Assembly: GCF_008638365.1 (NCBI RefSeq) | Contig: NZ_VWVU01000029.1 | Location: 27,360 to 91,359, forward strand | Length of the DNA: 64,000 nucleotides | Direction of reading: 5' to 3' | Source: Nocardiopsis quinghaiensis | Lineage (GTDB): Bacteria > Actinomycetota > Actinomycetes > Streptosporangiales > Streptosporangiaceae | Shown here: piece by piece, positions 35,805 to 43,711 of the stretch | Position numbering within the stretch: position 1 is the stretch's first letter | Layout: every line of letters starts with the position of its first letter | Position numbers and translations under genes: made by a program | The notes under the pieces: generated by a model | The model's input: only the letters and a program-made list of their open reading frames with translations | The model's database searches: none | Told to the model about the DNA's origin: nothing

Positions 35805-35841
35805 GAGGAGGGGACCGCGCACATCGCGCGGGCCCCTCCTC
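35805..35841. terminator. Bidirectional terminator between convergent genes
   Basis: GAGGAGGGG-A-CCGCGC (35805-35820) pairs with GCGCGG-G-CCCCTCCTC (35826-35841) with one A-G mismatch and a 5-nt loop. It lies midway between the deaminase and the DUF3618 gene and can serve both. Confidence 0.75.
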
Positions 35842-35858
35842 TCCGTCCGCCGTGGGCC

Positions 35859-36254
35859 TTACCTCCCGCGGCGCACCGCCCAGGCCACCACGCCGGCGGC
35901 GAGGACCGCGCCGACGCCGACCGCGAGGATCACGGCCTCCGGGGGGAGCTGCCCCCGCGACTGGTAGGTGGTGAGGACCTCGTTGTCACCCTTGACGACG
36001 ATGCTCCCCTCCACGGGCTCCACGGGACGGCTCTCCACCCGCACCGCTCCACCGCCGACCACCAGGGCACGCGCCTCGTCGACGATCCGGGCACCGCGCT
36101 CGCGGGCCCTTCCCATCTGCCTCCGGGCGATGTTGGCGGGCCGGGCCCGCACGCTCAGCCGGTCCAGGGTCTCGGCGAGCCGCCGCTGCTCACGGTTGAT
36201 CTCCGCCTCGACGTCCGCAGGGGTCTGGCGCGGTTCGGTGTCGCGTCCCGTCAT
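35859..36254 (-). CDS. DUF3618 domain membrane protein
   Basis: 131 residues. The N-terminal DUF3618 motif is TPADVEAEINREQRRLAETLDRLSVRARPANIARR, a helical segment of about 50 residues. A single membrane helix lies at 106-127, followed by a basic tail. DUF3618 proteins in actinomycetes are often next to bcp and a tRNA, as here across the phosphatidyltransferase gene. The function is unknown. ATG 36254. Confidence 0.85.
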   Translation of the reverse strand: MTGRDTEPRQTPADVEAEINREQRRLAETLDRLSVRARPANIARRQMGRARERGARIVDEARALVVGGGAVRVESRPVEPVEGSIVVKGDNEVLTTYQSRGQLPPEAVILAVGVGAVLAAGVVAWAVRRGR

Positions 36255-36270
36255 AGGGTGCCTCTCTCCA

Positions 36271-37392
36271 CTAGCGCAGGCTCGTCTGAGATCCCGTGCC
36301 CGAGTCGGTGTCCCGACTCTCCTCCTCCGCGCCGTCGGACGGGCCGGAGAACCTCAGCGCGCTGTCGATTCCGTCGACCACACGGAAGAAGTCCCGCGTG
36401 GACAACCACAGTTTATAGATGATGGCGATCTCGAAAGCGAGGAGCAAAACGCCCGCCACGGCGGTAATCCATCCAATCAGGGACGGCACCGCGAAGACCG
36501 CGACCGCCAGCGGAGAGATGACGAACACCGCCATCTGGAACTCGATGCCGCCGACCAGGTGGGTGCGCACACGCCGAATGTTGAGCGCCGCCCAGAACCG
36601 CTGGTACCAGGGGAAGCGGTCCCGGAACTCCTGGTGCAGGTCCACCTTGGGCAGGGTGAGGTCGGGCTGCTTGCCCGCCGTGCGCTGGTTGCGCGCCTCA
36701 CGCTCGTTCTGGCTGTGCAGGATCTGCTCCAACACGCCGATGCCGTGCCGCAGCACCGCCTGTTCGCCGCCGTCGCTCATCGTGCGTCCGCCCGCCCCGG
36801 TGGCGGAGCCGGTGTCGTCCTCCTCCGGCTCCAGCATCGACAGGGTCGCGCGGGCGCGCTCCAGGGCGGCGGCCAGGTGCGAGCGCATCTCCCGGCGCAC
36901 CTTGTAGACCTGGAGCGCGTTGAGGTAGCGCAGCATGTCCAGGAACACCACGGCCAGGGCCAGCCACACGAACCACACCGGCCCGCCGTCGTCGGAGGCG
37001 TCCGCGGCCACCACGTACTGTCCGCCCATGAGGGCGACCACGCACACCAGCACCCGGAACCGGTCGGAGACGTAGTCCATCCACGCCCCGAACAGCGACT
37101 CGGAGCCGGTGAGCCGGGCCAGCTTGCCGTCCACGCAGTCCACGAGGAAGCACAGGAAGTACAGCAGCGCGCCCAGGGCGAGGAACTGGCGGTAACCCAG
37201 GGAGAAGCAGACGGCCGCCCCGAGTCCCAGGAACAGCGCGACCACCGTCAGTTGGTTGGGTGTGACCGAGGTCCGGTTGGCCAGGAGGCGAACGAGCCGG
37301 ACCGCGACCGGGTCCACGAGGTAGACCGTCCACCAGGAGTCGCGCTCCTTGAAGGTCCGTGCCCTGACCTCGTCGAGTGTGAATGCGGGCAT
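36271..37392 (-). CDS. CDP-alcohol phosphatidyltransferase family protein
   Basis: Integral membrane enzyme that moves a phosphatidyl or similar group from a CDP-alcohol to an acceptor alcohol. 373 residues. The signature D-x2-D-G-x2-A-R-x8-G-x3-D-x3-D is exact in DCVDGKLARL followed by GAWMDYVSD (about residues 86-111). There are roughly six membrane helices in two blocks, with a 100-residue cytoplasmic insertion (about 180-280) that is not usual for phosphatidylglycerophosphate or phosphatidylinositol synthases and is the odd part. The acceptor is unknown. ATG 37392 is preferred; a TTG nine bases upstream is possible. Confidence 0.87.
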   Translation of the reverse strand: MPAFTLDEVRARTFKERDSWWTVYLVDPVAVRLVRLLANRTSVTPNQLTVVALFLGLGAAVCFSLGYRQFLALGALLYFLCFLVDCVDGKLARLTGSESLFGAWMDYVSDRFRVLVCVVALMGGQYVVAADASDDGGPVWFVWLALAVVFLDMLRYLNALQVYKVRREMRSHLAAALERARATLSMLEPEEDDTGSATGAGGRTMSDGGEQAVLRHGIGVLEQILHSQNEREARNQRTAGKQPDLTLPKVDLHQEFRDRFPWYQRFWAALNIRRVRTHLVGGIEFQMAVFVISPLAVAVFAVPSLIGWITAVAGVLLLAFEIAIIYKLWLSTRDFFRVVDGIDSALRFSGPSDGAEEESRDTDSGTGSQTSLR

Positions 37393-37703
37393 CGTCGCCA
37401 ATACTCCCCACAGCGAAGCGGATATGTTCCGGTCCGGCGAGCTCCGGGCACCGCCAACGGCGCGGAGTCCCGGTGCGCGCGGCAGGCGCCGCCGGGGGCC
37501 GGCCGAAAGGCCAGGTGCGTCAACAATAGGTGATCACACCGCTGGTCACTCCCGATGCGGACGAACCGAACCGGAATCGCAACCGAAGACCGTCCCCCCA
37601 GCCTGGCACAACCCACGAAGCGTCAATCCACGGGACGCTAGGGTTGGGGACGAGAGTCGGCGGGGCCGCATCCGCCCCGCCCGTGAGCAGAGGGGAACAC
37701 CAC
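37393..37703. other. Divergent promoter region with 5' hairpin before bcp
   Basis: A 310-bp non-coding stretch. GGCGGGG (37659-37665) pairs with CCCCGCC (37675-37681), ending 10 bp before the AGAGGGG ribosome site of bcp, so the hairpin is probably in its mRNA leader. TAGGGT at 37639-37644 is a candidate -10. No small gene is seen. Confidence 0.45.
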
Positions 37704-38186
37704 GTGAGCGACCCGATCCGTCTGGAGCCCGGCGACCAGGCGCCCGACTTCACCCTCGACGACGCCGACGGCAAGCCCGTCACCCTGAGCGAGGTACTGG
37801 CCTCCACCGGCAAGCGCGTCGTCCTGTACTTCTACCCCGCGGCCATGACCCCCGGGTGCACCACGGAGGCCTGCGACTTCCGCGACAACCTGCGCGAGTT
37901 CGACTCCGCCGGGTTCACCGTGCTGGGCGTCTCCCCGGACGGCAGCGACAAGCTCGCCGCGTTCCGGGACAAGGAGGGGCTGACCTTCACCCTGCTCGGC
38001 GACCCGGACAAGGACACACTGCGTGCCTACGGCGCGTACGGGGAGAAGAAGAACTACGGCCGCGTCGTCCAGGGCGTCATCCGCTCCACGGTCGTCGTGG
38101 GCACCGACGGCAGGGTGGAGAAGGCCTTCCACAACGTGAAGGCCACCGGCCACGTCGACCGTGTCAAGAGGGAACTGGGCGTCTGA
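37704..38186 (+). CDS. bcp: Thioredoxin-dependent peroxiredoxin (BCP/PrxQ)
   Basis: Reduces hydrogen and organic peroxides with thioredoxin. 160 residues. The peroxidatic Cys is in TPGCTTEACDFRD with the resolving Cys five residues on, the 1-Cys/2-Cys arrangement of PrxQ. GTG 37704 follows AGAGGGG and starts MSDPIRLEPGDQAPDFTL. The tRNA gene follows 78 bp downstream on the same strand. Confidence 0.96.
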   Translation: MSDPIRLEPGDQAPDFTLDDADGKPVTLSEVLASTGKRVVLYFYPAAMTPGCTTEACDFRDNLREFDSAGFTVLGVSPDGSDKLAAFRDKEGLTFTLLGDPDKDTLRAYGAYGEKKNYGRVVQGVIRSTVVVGTDGRVEKAFHNVKATGHVDRVKRELGV

Positions 38187-38264
38187 CACACGCACCGGGC
38201 CCGACCCGGCCGGACGAGCCCTGGCGGCCGGGTCCGGTCCGGACACCGGTACAGTTGTCTCCAC

Positions 38265-38339
38265 GGGGCCGTAGTCCAACCGGCAGGAGACGGCAGCTTT
38301 AGGTGCTGTACAGTGCGGGTTCGAATCCCGCCGGCCCTA
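38265..38339 (+). tRNA. tRNA with anticodon UAG (nominal tRNA-Leu) lacking a long variable arm
   Basis: A 75-nt cloverleaf folds as follows: acceptor GGGGCCG/CGGCCCT (first pair G-U), D stem GTC/GAC, anticodon stem GCAGC/GCTGT with loop TTTAGGT (anticodon TAG), 5-nt variable loop ACAGT, T stem GCGGG/CCCGC with loop TTCGAAT, discriminator A. The 3' end continues CCGA, so CCA is added after transcription. UAG reads CUA leucine codons, but bacterial leucine tRNAs normally carry a long variable arm, absent here. The amino acid identity is therefore uncertain. Confidence 0.85.
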
Positions 38340-38396
38340 CCGAGCAGGCCCGCTGTCCGGGGATTCACGCCCCGGCCACGGGCCTTCGTGCTTCCC

Positions 38397-39656
38397 CTAG
38401 CGGCCCAGCAGCGCCCACAGCATGACGGCCAGCAGCAGCACCACGCCGAGGGCGACCGCGGCGACGGCGACCACCGGCATCCGGCTCTTCTCGGCGTGCC
38501 TGCCCGAGCTGGTCAGCCCCAGCGTGTCCGTGGAGTCGCGGATGGACGTCATGATCGAGTTCATCGCCTCGGGGCTGTTGCGCAGCCGCTCGTTGATGGA
38601 CTCGGCCAGTACGTGCGCGCCCGCACGGAAGTGCTCGCGGGCCGACTCCCGGTCCTCCTCCTCGCCCTCGGGACGGGGCTCGGCGGGTTTGGCGGTGCCC
38701 TTGGCGGCCGTCTCCGGGCTCGTCTCGGGCGCCCACGGGGCCAGCGCCGCGATCCGCAGCATCTTGGTGGCGTTCTCGGCGGTCAGGCGCTCCGACGGCT
38801 CGACCCTGAGCAACCCGGCCAGTACCGGGGCCAGCGGGCCCGCGTTGGCCGCCTCGGCGGGCTCGTCCAGCTGCTCCTGGCGCAGGATCTTGATGTAGCC
38901 CTTGCGGTCGTAGGGCGGGTACCCCTCCACCGCCGCGTACAGGGTGGCGCCCAGGGACCACAGGTCCGACTCCGGACCGACCGGGCCCGCCTTGGCCCGC
39001 TCCGGCGGGATGTAGGCCGGGGAACCGATGATGCGGCCCGAGGCGCTCAGCGCCGACTCGCCGTTCCAGGCGGCCAGCCCGAAGTCGGTCAGCACCACCC
39101 GTCCGGTATGGCTGATCATCACGTTGTCGGGCTTGACGTCGCGGTGCACGATGCCCTCGGCGTGCGCGACCTTGAGGGCGTCGATGAGCTGCAGGCCGAT
39201 CTCGGCCACGCGCTGGTAGGGCAGCGGGCCGCCCACCTGGATGAGCTCCTCCAGGGTGGAGGCCTCCACCAGCTCCATGATGATCCAGGGGCGGTCGTCC
39301 TCGTCCACGACGTCCAGGACGGTGACGAGGCTGGGGTGGGTCAGGCGCCCGGCGACGCGGGCCTCACGGGTGGTGCGCTGCAGGAGCGACTCGCGCTCGG
39401 AGCGGCTCAGGTCCGCGGGCAGGCGCAACTCCTTGACGGCCACCTCGCGGTCGATGACCAGGTCGGTGGCGCGCCAGACGGTGCCGACACCGCCCCGGGC
39501 GATCTCCGACACCAGTTGGTAGCGCCCCTTGAGCAGGCGTCCCTCAGGTCCGGAGTCGGCCACGTCGGTCGTCTCCGGGCGCGCCGAGGACCGCGACGCC
39601 TCGGGTCGCTGTGCGTGGGGGTTGTCTAGGGAGGACACGGTTATCCACGGGTCCAT
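38397..39656 (-). CDS. Membrane-anchored serine/threonine protein kinase
   Basis: Hanks-type kinase, 419 residues. The catalytic domain covers about 43-300, with GGVGTVWRATD, VAVKEL (invariant Lys), HRDVKPDN, DFGLA and SDLWSLG. A Pro/Glu-rich linker follows, and the very C-terminus is one membrane helix ending WALLGR with no extracellular sensor. So it is tail-anchored, unlike PASTA kinases. ATG 39656 lies 16 bases from the nearest AGGAGG, which fits instead an overlapping 8-codon frame at 39667. A GTG at 39638, two bases after that frame ends, may be the real start. Confidence 0.92.
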   Translation of the reverse strand: MDPWITVSSLDNPHAQRPEASRSSARPETTDVADSGPEGRLLKGRYQLVSEIARGGVGTVWRATDLVIDREVAVKELRLPADLSRSERESLLQRTTREARVAGRLTHPSLVTVLDVVDEDDRPWIIMELVEASTLEELIQVGGPLPYQRVAEIGLQLIDALKVAHAEGIVHRDVKPDNVMISHTGRVVLTDFGLAAWNGESALSASGRIIGSPAYIPPERAKAGPVGPESDLWSLGATLYAAVEGYPPYDRKGYIKILRQEQLDEPAEAANAGPLAPVLAGLLRVEPSERLTAENATKMLRIAALAPWAPETSPETAAKGTAKPAEPRPEGEEEDRESAREHFRAGAHVLAESINERLRNSPEAMNSIMTSIRDSTDTLGLTSSGRHAEKSRMPVVAVAAVALGVVLLLAVMLWALLGR

Positions 39657-39667
39657 TCACGGGCCAT
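39641..39667 (-). CDS. Possible 8-codon leader ORF overlapping the kinase start
   Basis: ATG 39667 has a perfect AGGAGG five bases upstream and reads MAREWTRG then TAA. The kinase frame begins either inside it (ATG 39656) or 2 bases past its stop (GTG 39638). It may be a translational-coupling or regulatory leader. Confidence 0.4.
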   Translation of the reverse strand: MAREWTRG

Positions 39668-39724
39668 GGTGGCCTCCTGCGGAGCATTGCGGTCGCTGTC
39701 ACCATGTAGGTGCACGGATCACTC

Positions 39725-39757
39725 GTTATACCAGCAGGATGCCGGTTGCATGCTGGT
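39725..39757 (-). promoter_or_regulatory. Inverted repeat beside a -10-like box upstream of the kinase
   Basis: ACCAGCA (39730-39736) and TGCTGGT (39751-39757) form a 7-bp inverted repeat with a 14-bp spacer. On the minus strand TATAAC (39730-39725) is a good -10 for the kinase, so the repeat would overlie the promoter spacer and could be an operator. Confidence 0.4.
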
Positions 39758-39907
39758 GGTTGCCATATCACGGACACATAGGTTCGCTTTCGTTATGTCC
39801 AGCGAAAACCCGCGCATGCAGTGACGTAGCTCTCATCCGAGTGCTCCCGTCCCTGGTGGGAGGCGGGAACGGGTGCGCGGGAACGGTACCCGCGCACCCG
39901 CGGGGCT

Positions 39908-41254
39908 TCAGGACCAGAGGGATTCGGGGGTGCGCACCTCGACCGGGCCGACCCCGGTGTCGGTGAGCGGCTGGCGGAGGCGCTCCGCGTCGCCGACGAC
40001 CACCACGACCGACTCCTCGGGGTGCAGGTACTCGGTGGCGGCGCTGTCCAGGGACTCCTTGGTGAGCCTCTCGTACCCGGCCCGGACACGGTCCACGTGG
40101 TCCTCGGGCAGGTCGTGCACGACCATGTCGACCAGGGCGCCCGCCATGGCGCGCGCCGTCGCGTAGCTGACCGGAAGGCCCACGGTGTTGGAGTCGCGCA
40201 CGGCGGACAGCTCCTCCTCGGTGACACCGGACTCGCGGAGCTTGTTGATCTGCTCCAGCGAGGAGGTGACCGAGTGGGCGGTGGTGTCCGCCTCCACCTG
40301 GGTGCTCATGAAGAACACCCCGCTGTCGCGGCGCAGGTCGAACCGGGTTCCGGCGCCGTAGGTGTAGCCGAGGCGCTCGCGCAGCTCCATGTTGAGCCGG
40401 GAGGTGAACATTCCGCCCAGGACCTCGCTGATGCCCTCGGCCCGCGGCAGGTCCACCTGCGAGCGGGAGGGGGCGCGGTGCGCGATGACCAGGGCCGACT
40501 GGACGGAACCGGGACGGTCCACGATCAGGAGGCGGGGCAGTTCGCCGGGCGGCGGCGCGGGCGTGGCGGGCTCCCCCGCCGACACGGCCGGGGCGTCGCC
40601 GAACACGGTCTTGCCCAGCTCCTCCAGGTCGACCCCGGTGAGGTCGCCGACGACCACGAGGGTCCCGGCGACGGAGGCGACGGAGCCGGCGTGGAAGGCC
40701 GCCACGGTCTCGGGGGTGACGTCGGCCAGCTTCACCGGACCGCCCGCGAGCGGCGTGGCGTAGCGGCCGGTGAACAGCTGTCCGCCCAGGCTGCGCATCG
40801 CCAGGGTGCTGGCCGAGGCGGCCTCCAGCCAGAACCGCTCCAGCAGCTGGTCACGGCGGCGGACGATGTCGTCGGGGGCGAGCGCGGGCCGGCGCACCGC
40901 GTCGGCGAACAGGCGGACCGCCTCACCCAAGCGGCTGGCGGGAGCGTCCAGGCCGGTGACGAAACCGTCCCAGTTGACGCGGGAGACCCACTCGGCGCCG
41001 TAGCGCTCCAGGGCCGGCGCCAGGGAGCTGTTGCCGTCGGGGCCGTCCTCCAGGACCTCGCTGGTGAGCATGCTGACGCCCATGGCGTCGAGCGGCTCGG
41101 CGGCGGCGCCGTGGGGGTGGACCAGTCGGAGGGAGACGAGCTGTTGGCCGGGCACGTCGACGGCGACGACCGTGCCGCCGCCGACGGTGACGCGGCGGGG
41201 CTTGGGAAAGGTGTAGGACGCTGCGGCACCGAGGTCCGGGCGGGTCTGCGGCAT
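39908..41254 (-). CDS. M16 family peptidase, probable non-catalytic subunit
   Basis: 448 residues with the two-lobe M16 architecture: inner core about 20-190 and second lobe about 205-430, including MFTSRLNMELRERLGYTYGAG, the Arg/Tyr substrate-binding motif. The zinc motif H-x-x-E-H is missing; the matching place reads MLTSEVLEDG. Its upstream neighbour carries the zinc site. Active/inactive pairs of this kind form heterodimers like mitochondrial processing peptidase. ATG 41254. Confidence 0.9.
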   Translation of the reverse strand: MPQTRPDLGAAASYTFPKPRRVTVGGGTVVAVDVPGQQLVSLRLVHPHGAAAEPLDAMGVSMLTSEVLEDGPDGNSSLAPALERYGAEWVSRVNWDGFVTGLDAPASRLGEAVRLFADAVRRPALAPDDIVRRRDQLLERFWLEAASASTLAMRSLGGQLFTGRYATPLAGGPVKLADVTPETVAAFHAGSVASVAGTLVVVGDLTGVDLEELGKTVFGDAPAVSAGEPATPAPPPGELPRLLIVDRPGSVQSALVIAHRAPSRSQVDLPRAEGISEVLGGMFTSRLNMELRERLGYTYGAGTRFDLRRDSGVFFMSTQVEADTTAHSVTSSLEQINKLRESGVTEEELSAVRDSNTVGLPVSYATARAMAGALVDMVVHDLPEDHVDRVRAGYERLTKESLDSAATEYLHPEESVVVVVGDAERLRQPLTDTGVGPVEVRTPESLWS

Positions 41255-41310
41255 GCTCTGCGGCTCTTTCTGAGGCTTGCGGGAACAGGACCAGGGGGTG
41301 GACGGGCGCG

Positions 41311-42651
41311 TCAGGCGTCGGAGGCGTCCGCCACGGTGTCGGCCCCGGCGGCCTCGGCGGCCTGGGGCTCCTCGGGGTCGAAGCGGACGACGAGCATGTT
41401 GTCGTCGACCAGCAGGCGCTCGGCCGCGGCCCGCACCTCCTCGGCTGTGATGTCGTCCCAGCGCCGGGGCCAGGTGTAGGCCAGCTCGGGGTCGTCGAAC
41501 AGCTGGGTGCAGCTGCTGATGCTGTCGGCCAGCCCGGAGGGGCTGGCGATGGACTGCAGGTGGTCGCGCTCCAGGACGGCGCGCGCCCGGTCCATCTCCT
41601 CCTCGGTGACGCCGGCGGCGAGCTTGCCGATCTCCTCGCGCATGGCCGTCTCCAGCACGTCGCCGCTGACACCCTCGCGGGCGAGCATGTTCACCAGCAT
41701 GAGGCTGTCGGTGTAGCGGAACGGCAGGATGTCGGCGGCGGCCCCGCCGTCGTCGGCGGCGATGGGGCGGTCCACCACCAGGGACCGGTACAGGCGGCTG
41801 CCCTGCCCCTGTCCCAGGACGGCCGAGGCCAGGTGCATGACGTCGAACCCGCGCTCGCCGTAGGGGGCGACGCGGAAGCCGACGAACACCCCGGCGGCGG
41901 GCACGGTCTCGGTGACCGAGTCGCGGACCGGGCCGCCCAGCGGGGCGTCCAGCGAGGGATCGGGGACCTCGGGGACGGTGTCGCGGGCGGGGACGGGGCC
42001 GAAGAACTTCTCCACGCGGGCCAGGACGTCCTCGGGGTCGAGGTTGCTGACCACGGTGAGCACGCAGTTGTCCGGGCCGTAGTGGGCCTTGTGGAAGGAC
42101 TTGACGTAGTCGAGGTCGGCGGCGTCCAGGTCGGCCATGGAGCCGATGGTCGGGTGGTGGTAGGGGTGGCCCTCGGGATAGGCCAGGCGCAGGATGCGCT
42201 CCAGCGCGGTGCCGTAGGGCTGGTTGTCGTAGCGCTGGCGGCGCTCGTTCTTGACGACGTCGCGCTGGTTGTCCAGGACCTCCTGGGTCATGCCCTCGCG
42301 CAGGGTCGCCAGGCGGTCGGCCTCCAGCCACAGGGCACGGTCCAGGGCGTGCTCGGGGACCGTCTCGAAGTAGTTCGTGCGGTCGCTGGAGGTGGAGGCG
42401 TTGATGTCGCCGCCGAGCCGCTCGATCTCCTCGAAGTGCTCGCCCTTGGTGACGTTGCCGCTGCCCTGGAACATCAGGTGCTCGAAGAGGTGTGCGAACC
42501 CCGTGCGCCCGGGGACCTCGTGCCGTGAGCCCACGCCGTACCACAGGTTCACGGAGGCGACCTGGCCGGTGGAGGCCGAAGCGGTCACCAGACGCAATCC
42601 GTTGTCGAGCGTGTACTGACCGACCCGTCCCGCCGCTCCGATGGTGGTCAC
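41311..42651 (-). CDS. M16 family zinc metallopeptidase, catalytic subunit
   Basis: 446 residues from GTG 42651 (GGGGTG upstream; GTG 42672 is an alternative). The inverted zinc motif is HLFEHLMFQG (H-x-x-E-H) near residue 55, with the distal Glu in the following helix (NERRQRYDNQPYG). It cleaves short peptides or precursor segments; the substrate is unknown. The downstream gene, 56 bp away, encodes the partner lacking the zinc motif, and it contains the R/Y motif expected of the substrate lobe. Confidence 0.92.
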   Translation of the reverse strand: MTTIGAAGRVGQYTLDNGLRLVTASASTGQVASVNLWYGVGSRHEVPGRTGFAHLFEHLMFQGSGNVTKGEHFEEIERLGGDINASTSSDRTNYFETVPEHALDRALWLEADRLATLREGMTQEVLDNQRDVVKNERRQRYDNQPYGTALERILRLAYPEGHPYHHPTIGSMADLDAADLDYVKSFHKAHYGPDNCVLTVVSNLDPEDVLARVEKFFGPVPARDTVPEVPDPSLDAPLGGPVRDSVTETVPAAGVFVGFRVAPYGERGFDVMHLASAVLGQGQGSRLYRSLVVDRPIAADDGGAAADILPFRYTDSLMLVNMLAREGVSGDVLETAMREEIGKLAAGVTEEEMDRARAVLERDHLQSIASPSGLADSISSCTQLFDDPELAYTWPRRWDDITAEEVRAAAERLLVDDNMLVVRFDPEEPQAAEAAGADTVADASDA

Positions 42652-42821
42652 CAGTGCTGCACCCCGATTCACGCCGTCGTCTGAACTGCCGACGTCCGCA
42701 CGGCGGCTCCCGCGCGAACGGCCCTTGTTGTGACGACTACGACCCTACGGCCTCGCAGGACCTCCAGGACACCCGAACCGGCAATCGGAGGGACCGGTAC
42801 CGGTGCCGGTGCGAGGGGGAA

Positions 42822-43499
42822 TCAGCTCTGGTAGTCGGTGGTGTCCATGGACAGGGCGATCTCGTCGTAGACCGAGGAGTACTGGGAGTCGGCGGACCAC
42901 ACGTACAGCAGGACGTCGCTGATGGGCAGGAACCACATGCGCACCTCGAAGGTGTCGTCGTTGTCGCACGTCACCTTCCACACCGTGTGGTGCGACTTGA
43001 GGCCGTCGGCGTGCTCGGTGAAGTCGGGATTGGCCGCCAGCTTCGCGCTCTTCACCCCGATGCCCCCGGAGGCGGCGGTGTTGAGGCTGCGGCAGCTTCC
43101 GTCGCCGGCCGCCCAGCCGTCGTCCTTCTTGAAGGCCTCGTCCTTGGCCGGCCAGTTCTGGGGGTGCCGCTCGGCCGCGTGCGGGGTCAGCTGCACCGAA
43201 CCGTATCCGCAGGCCGCCTGCCCGGGCGGGTTCAGGCACAGCGCGCCGTCCTCGTTCCGGGTCTGCCACCCGTCGGGGACCTTGATGGACACGCCCTCGA
43301 TGGTCTCGGCGGCGAACTCCTCCGGCGCCGGGGGCTCCGCCGCGGGAAGGAGACCGCTCTCACCGCGTTCCAGCTCGACCTCGCCGCCTCCGCCGCCGGA
43401 ACAGGCGGCCAGGAGCAGCAGTGCCGCGGCCGCCGCGGCCGTTCCCGTGGCGGCGCGCGCTCCGCGTGCCCGTCGCCGTCGCCCGTGGATGCCCGCCAT
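42822..43499 (-). CDS. Secreted lipoprotein of unknown function
   Basis: 225 residues. ATG 43499 (AGAGGA seven bases upstream) starts a basic leader of about 17 residues, a poly-Ala/Leu core and the lipobox LLAACSGGGGG. The mature part has a Glu-rich linker and a 150-residue domain with several cysteines (ALCLNPPGQAACGYG, GSCRSLNT, KVTCDNDDT), likely disulfide-bonded outside the cell. No family is recognised. It lies between the M16 pair and sppA without evident coupling. Confidence 0.8.
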   Translation of the reverse strand: MAGIHGRRRRARGARAATGTAAAAAALLLLAACSGGGGGEVELERGESGLLPAAEPPAPEEFAAETIEGVSIKVPDGWQTRNEDGALCLNPPGQAACGYGSVQLTPHAAERHPQNWPAKDEAFKKDDGWAAGDGSCRSLNTAASGGIGVKSAKLAANPDFTEHADGLKSHHTVWKVTCDNDDTFEVRMWFLPISDVLLYVWSADSQYSSVYDEIALSMDTTDYQS

Positions 43500-43711
43500 G
43501 CGTCGTCCTCTCGTGCGTCCCGTCGTGCGTCCCGTGGTCAGAACACCGTTGACCTTAGCGCTTGCCGACACAAGGCGCGCACCGTCCGATCCCACATGTT
43601 CCGGACTCCCCGGCCCTCGCGGGAGGGGAAGGGGACGGCACGGGACGGATCCGGGCGCCACGGAGGAGGAAGTGTCCGACGGCGGGGCCCGGCGGCCACT
43701 ACCCTGGGCCC

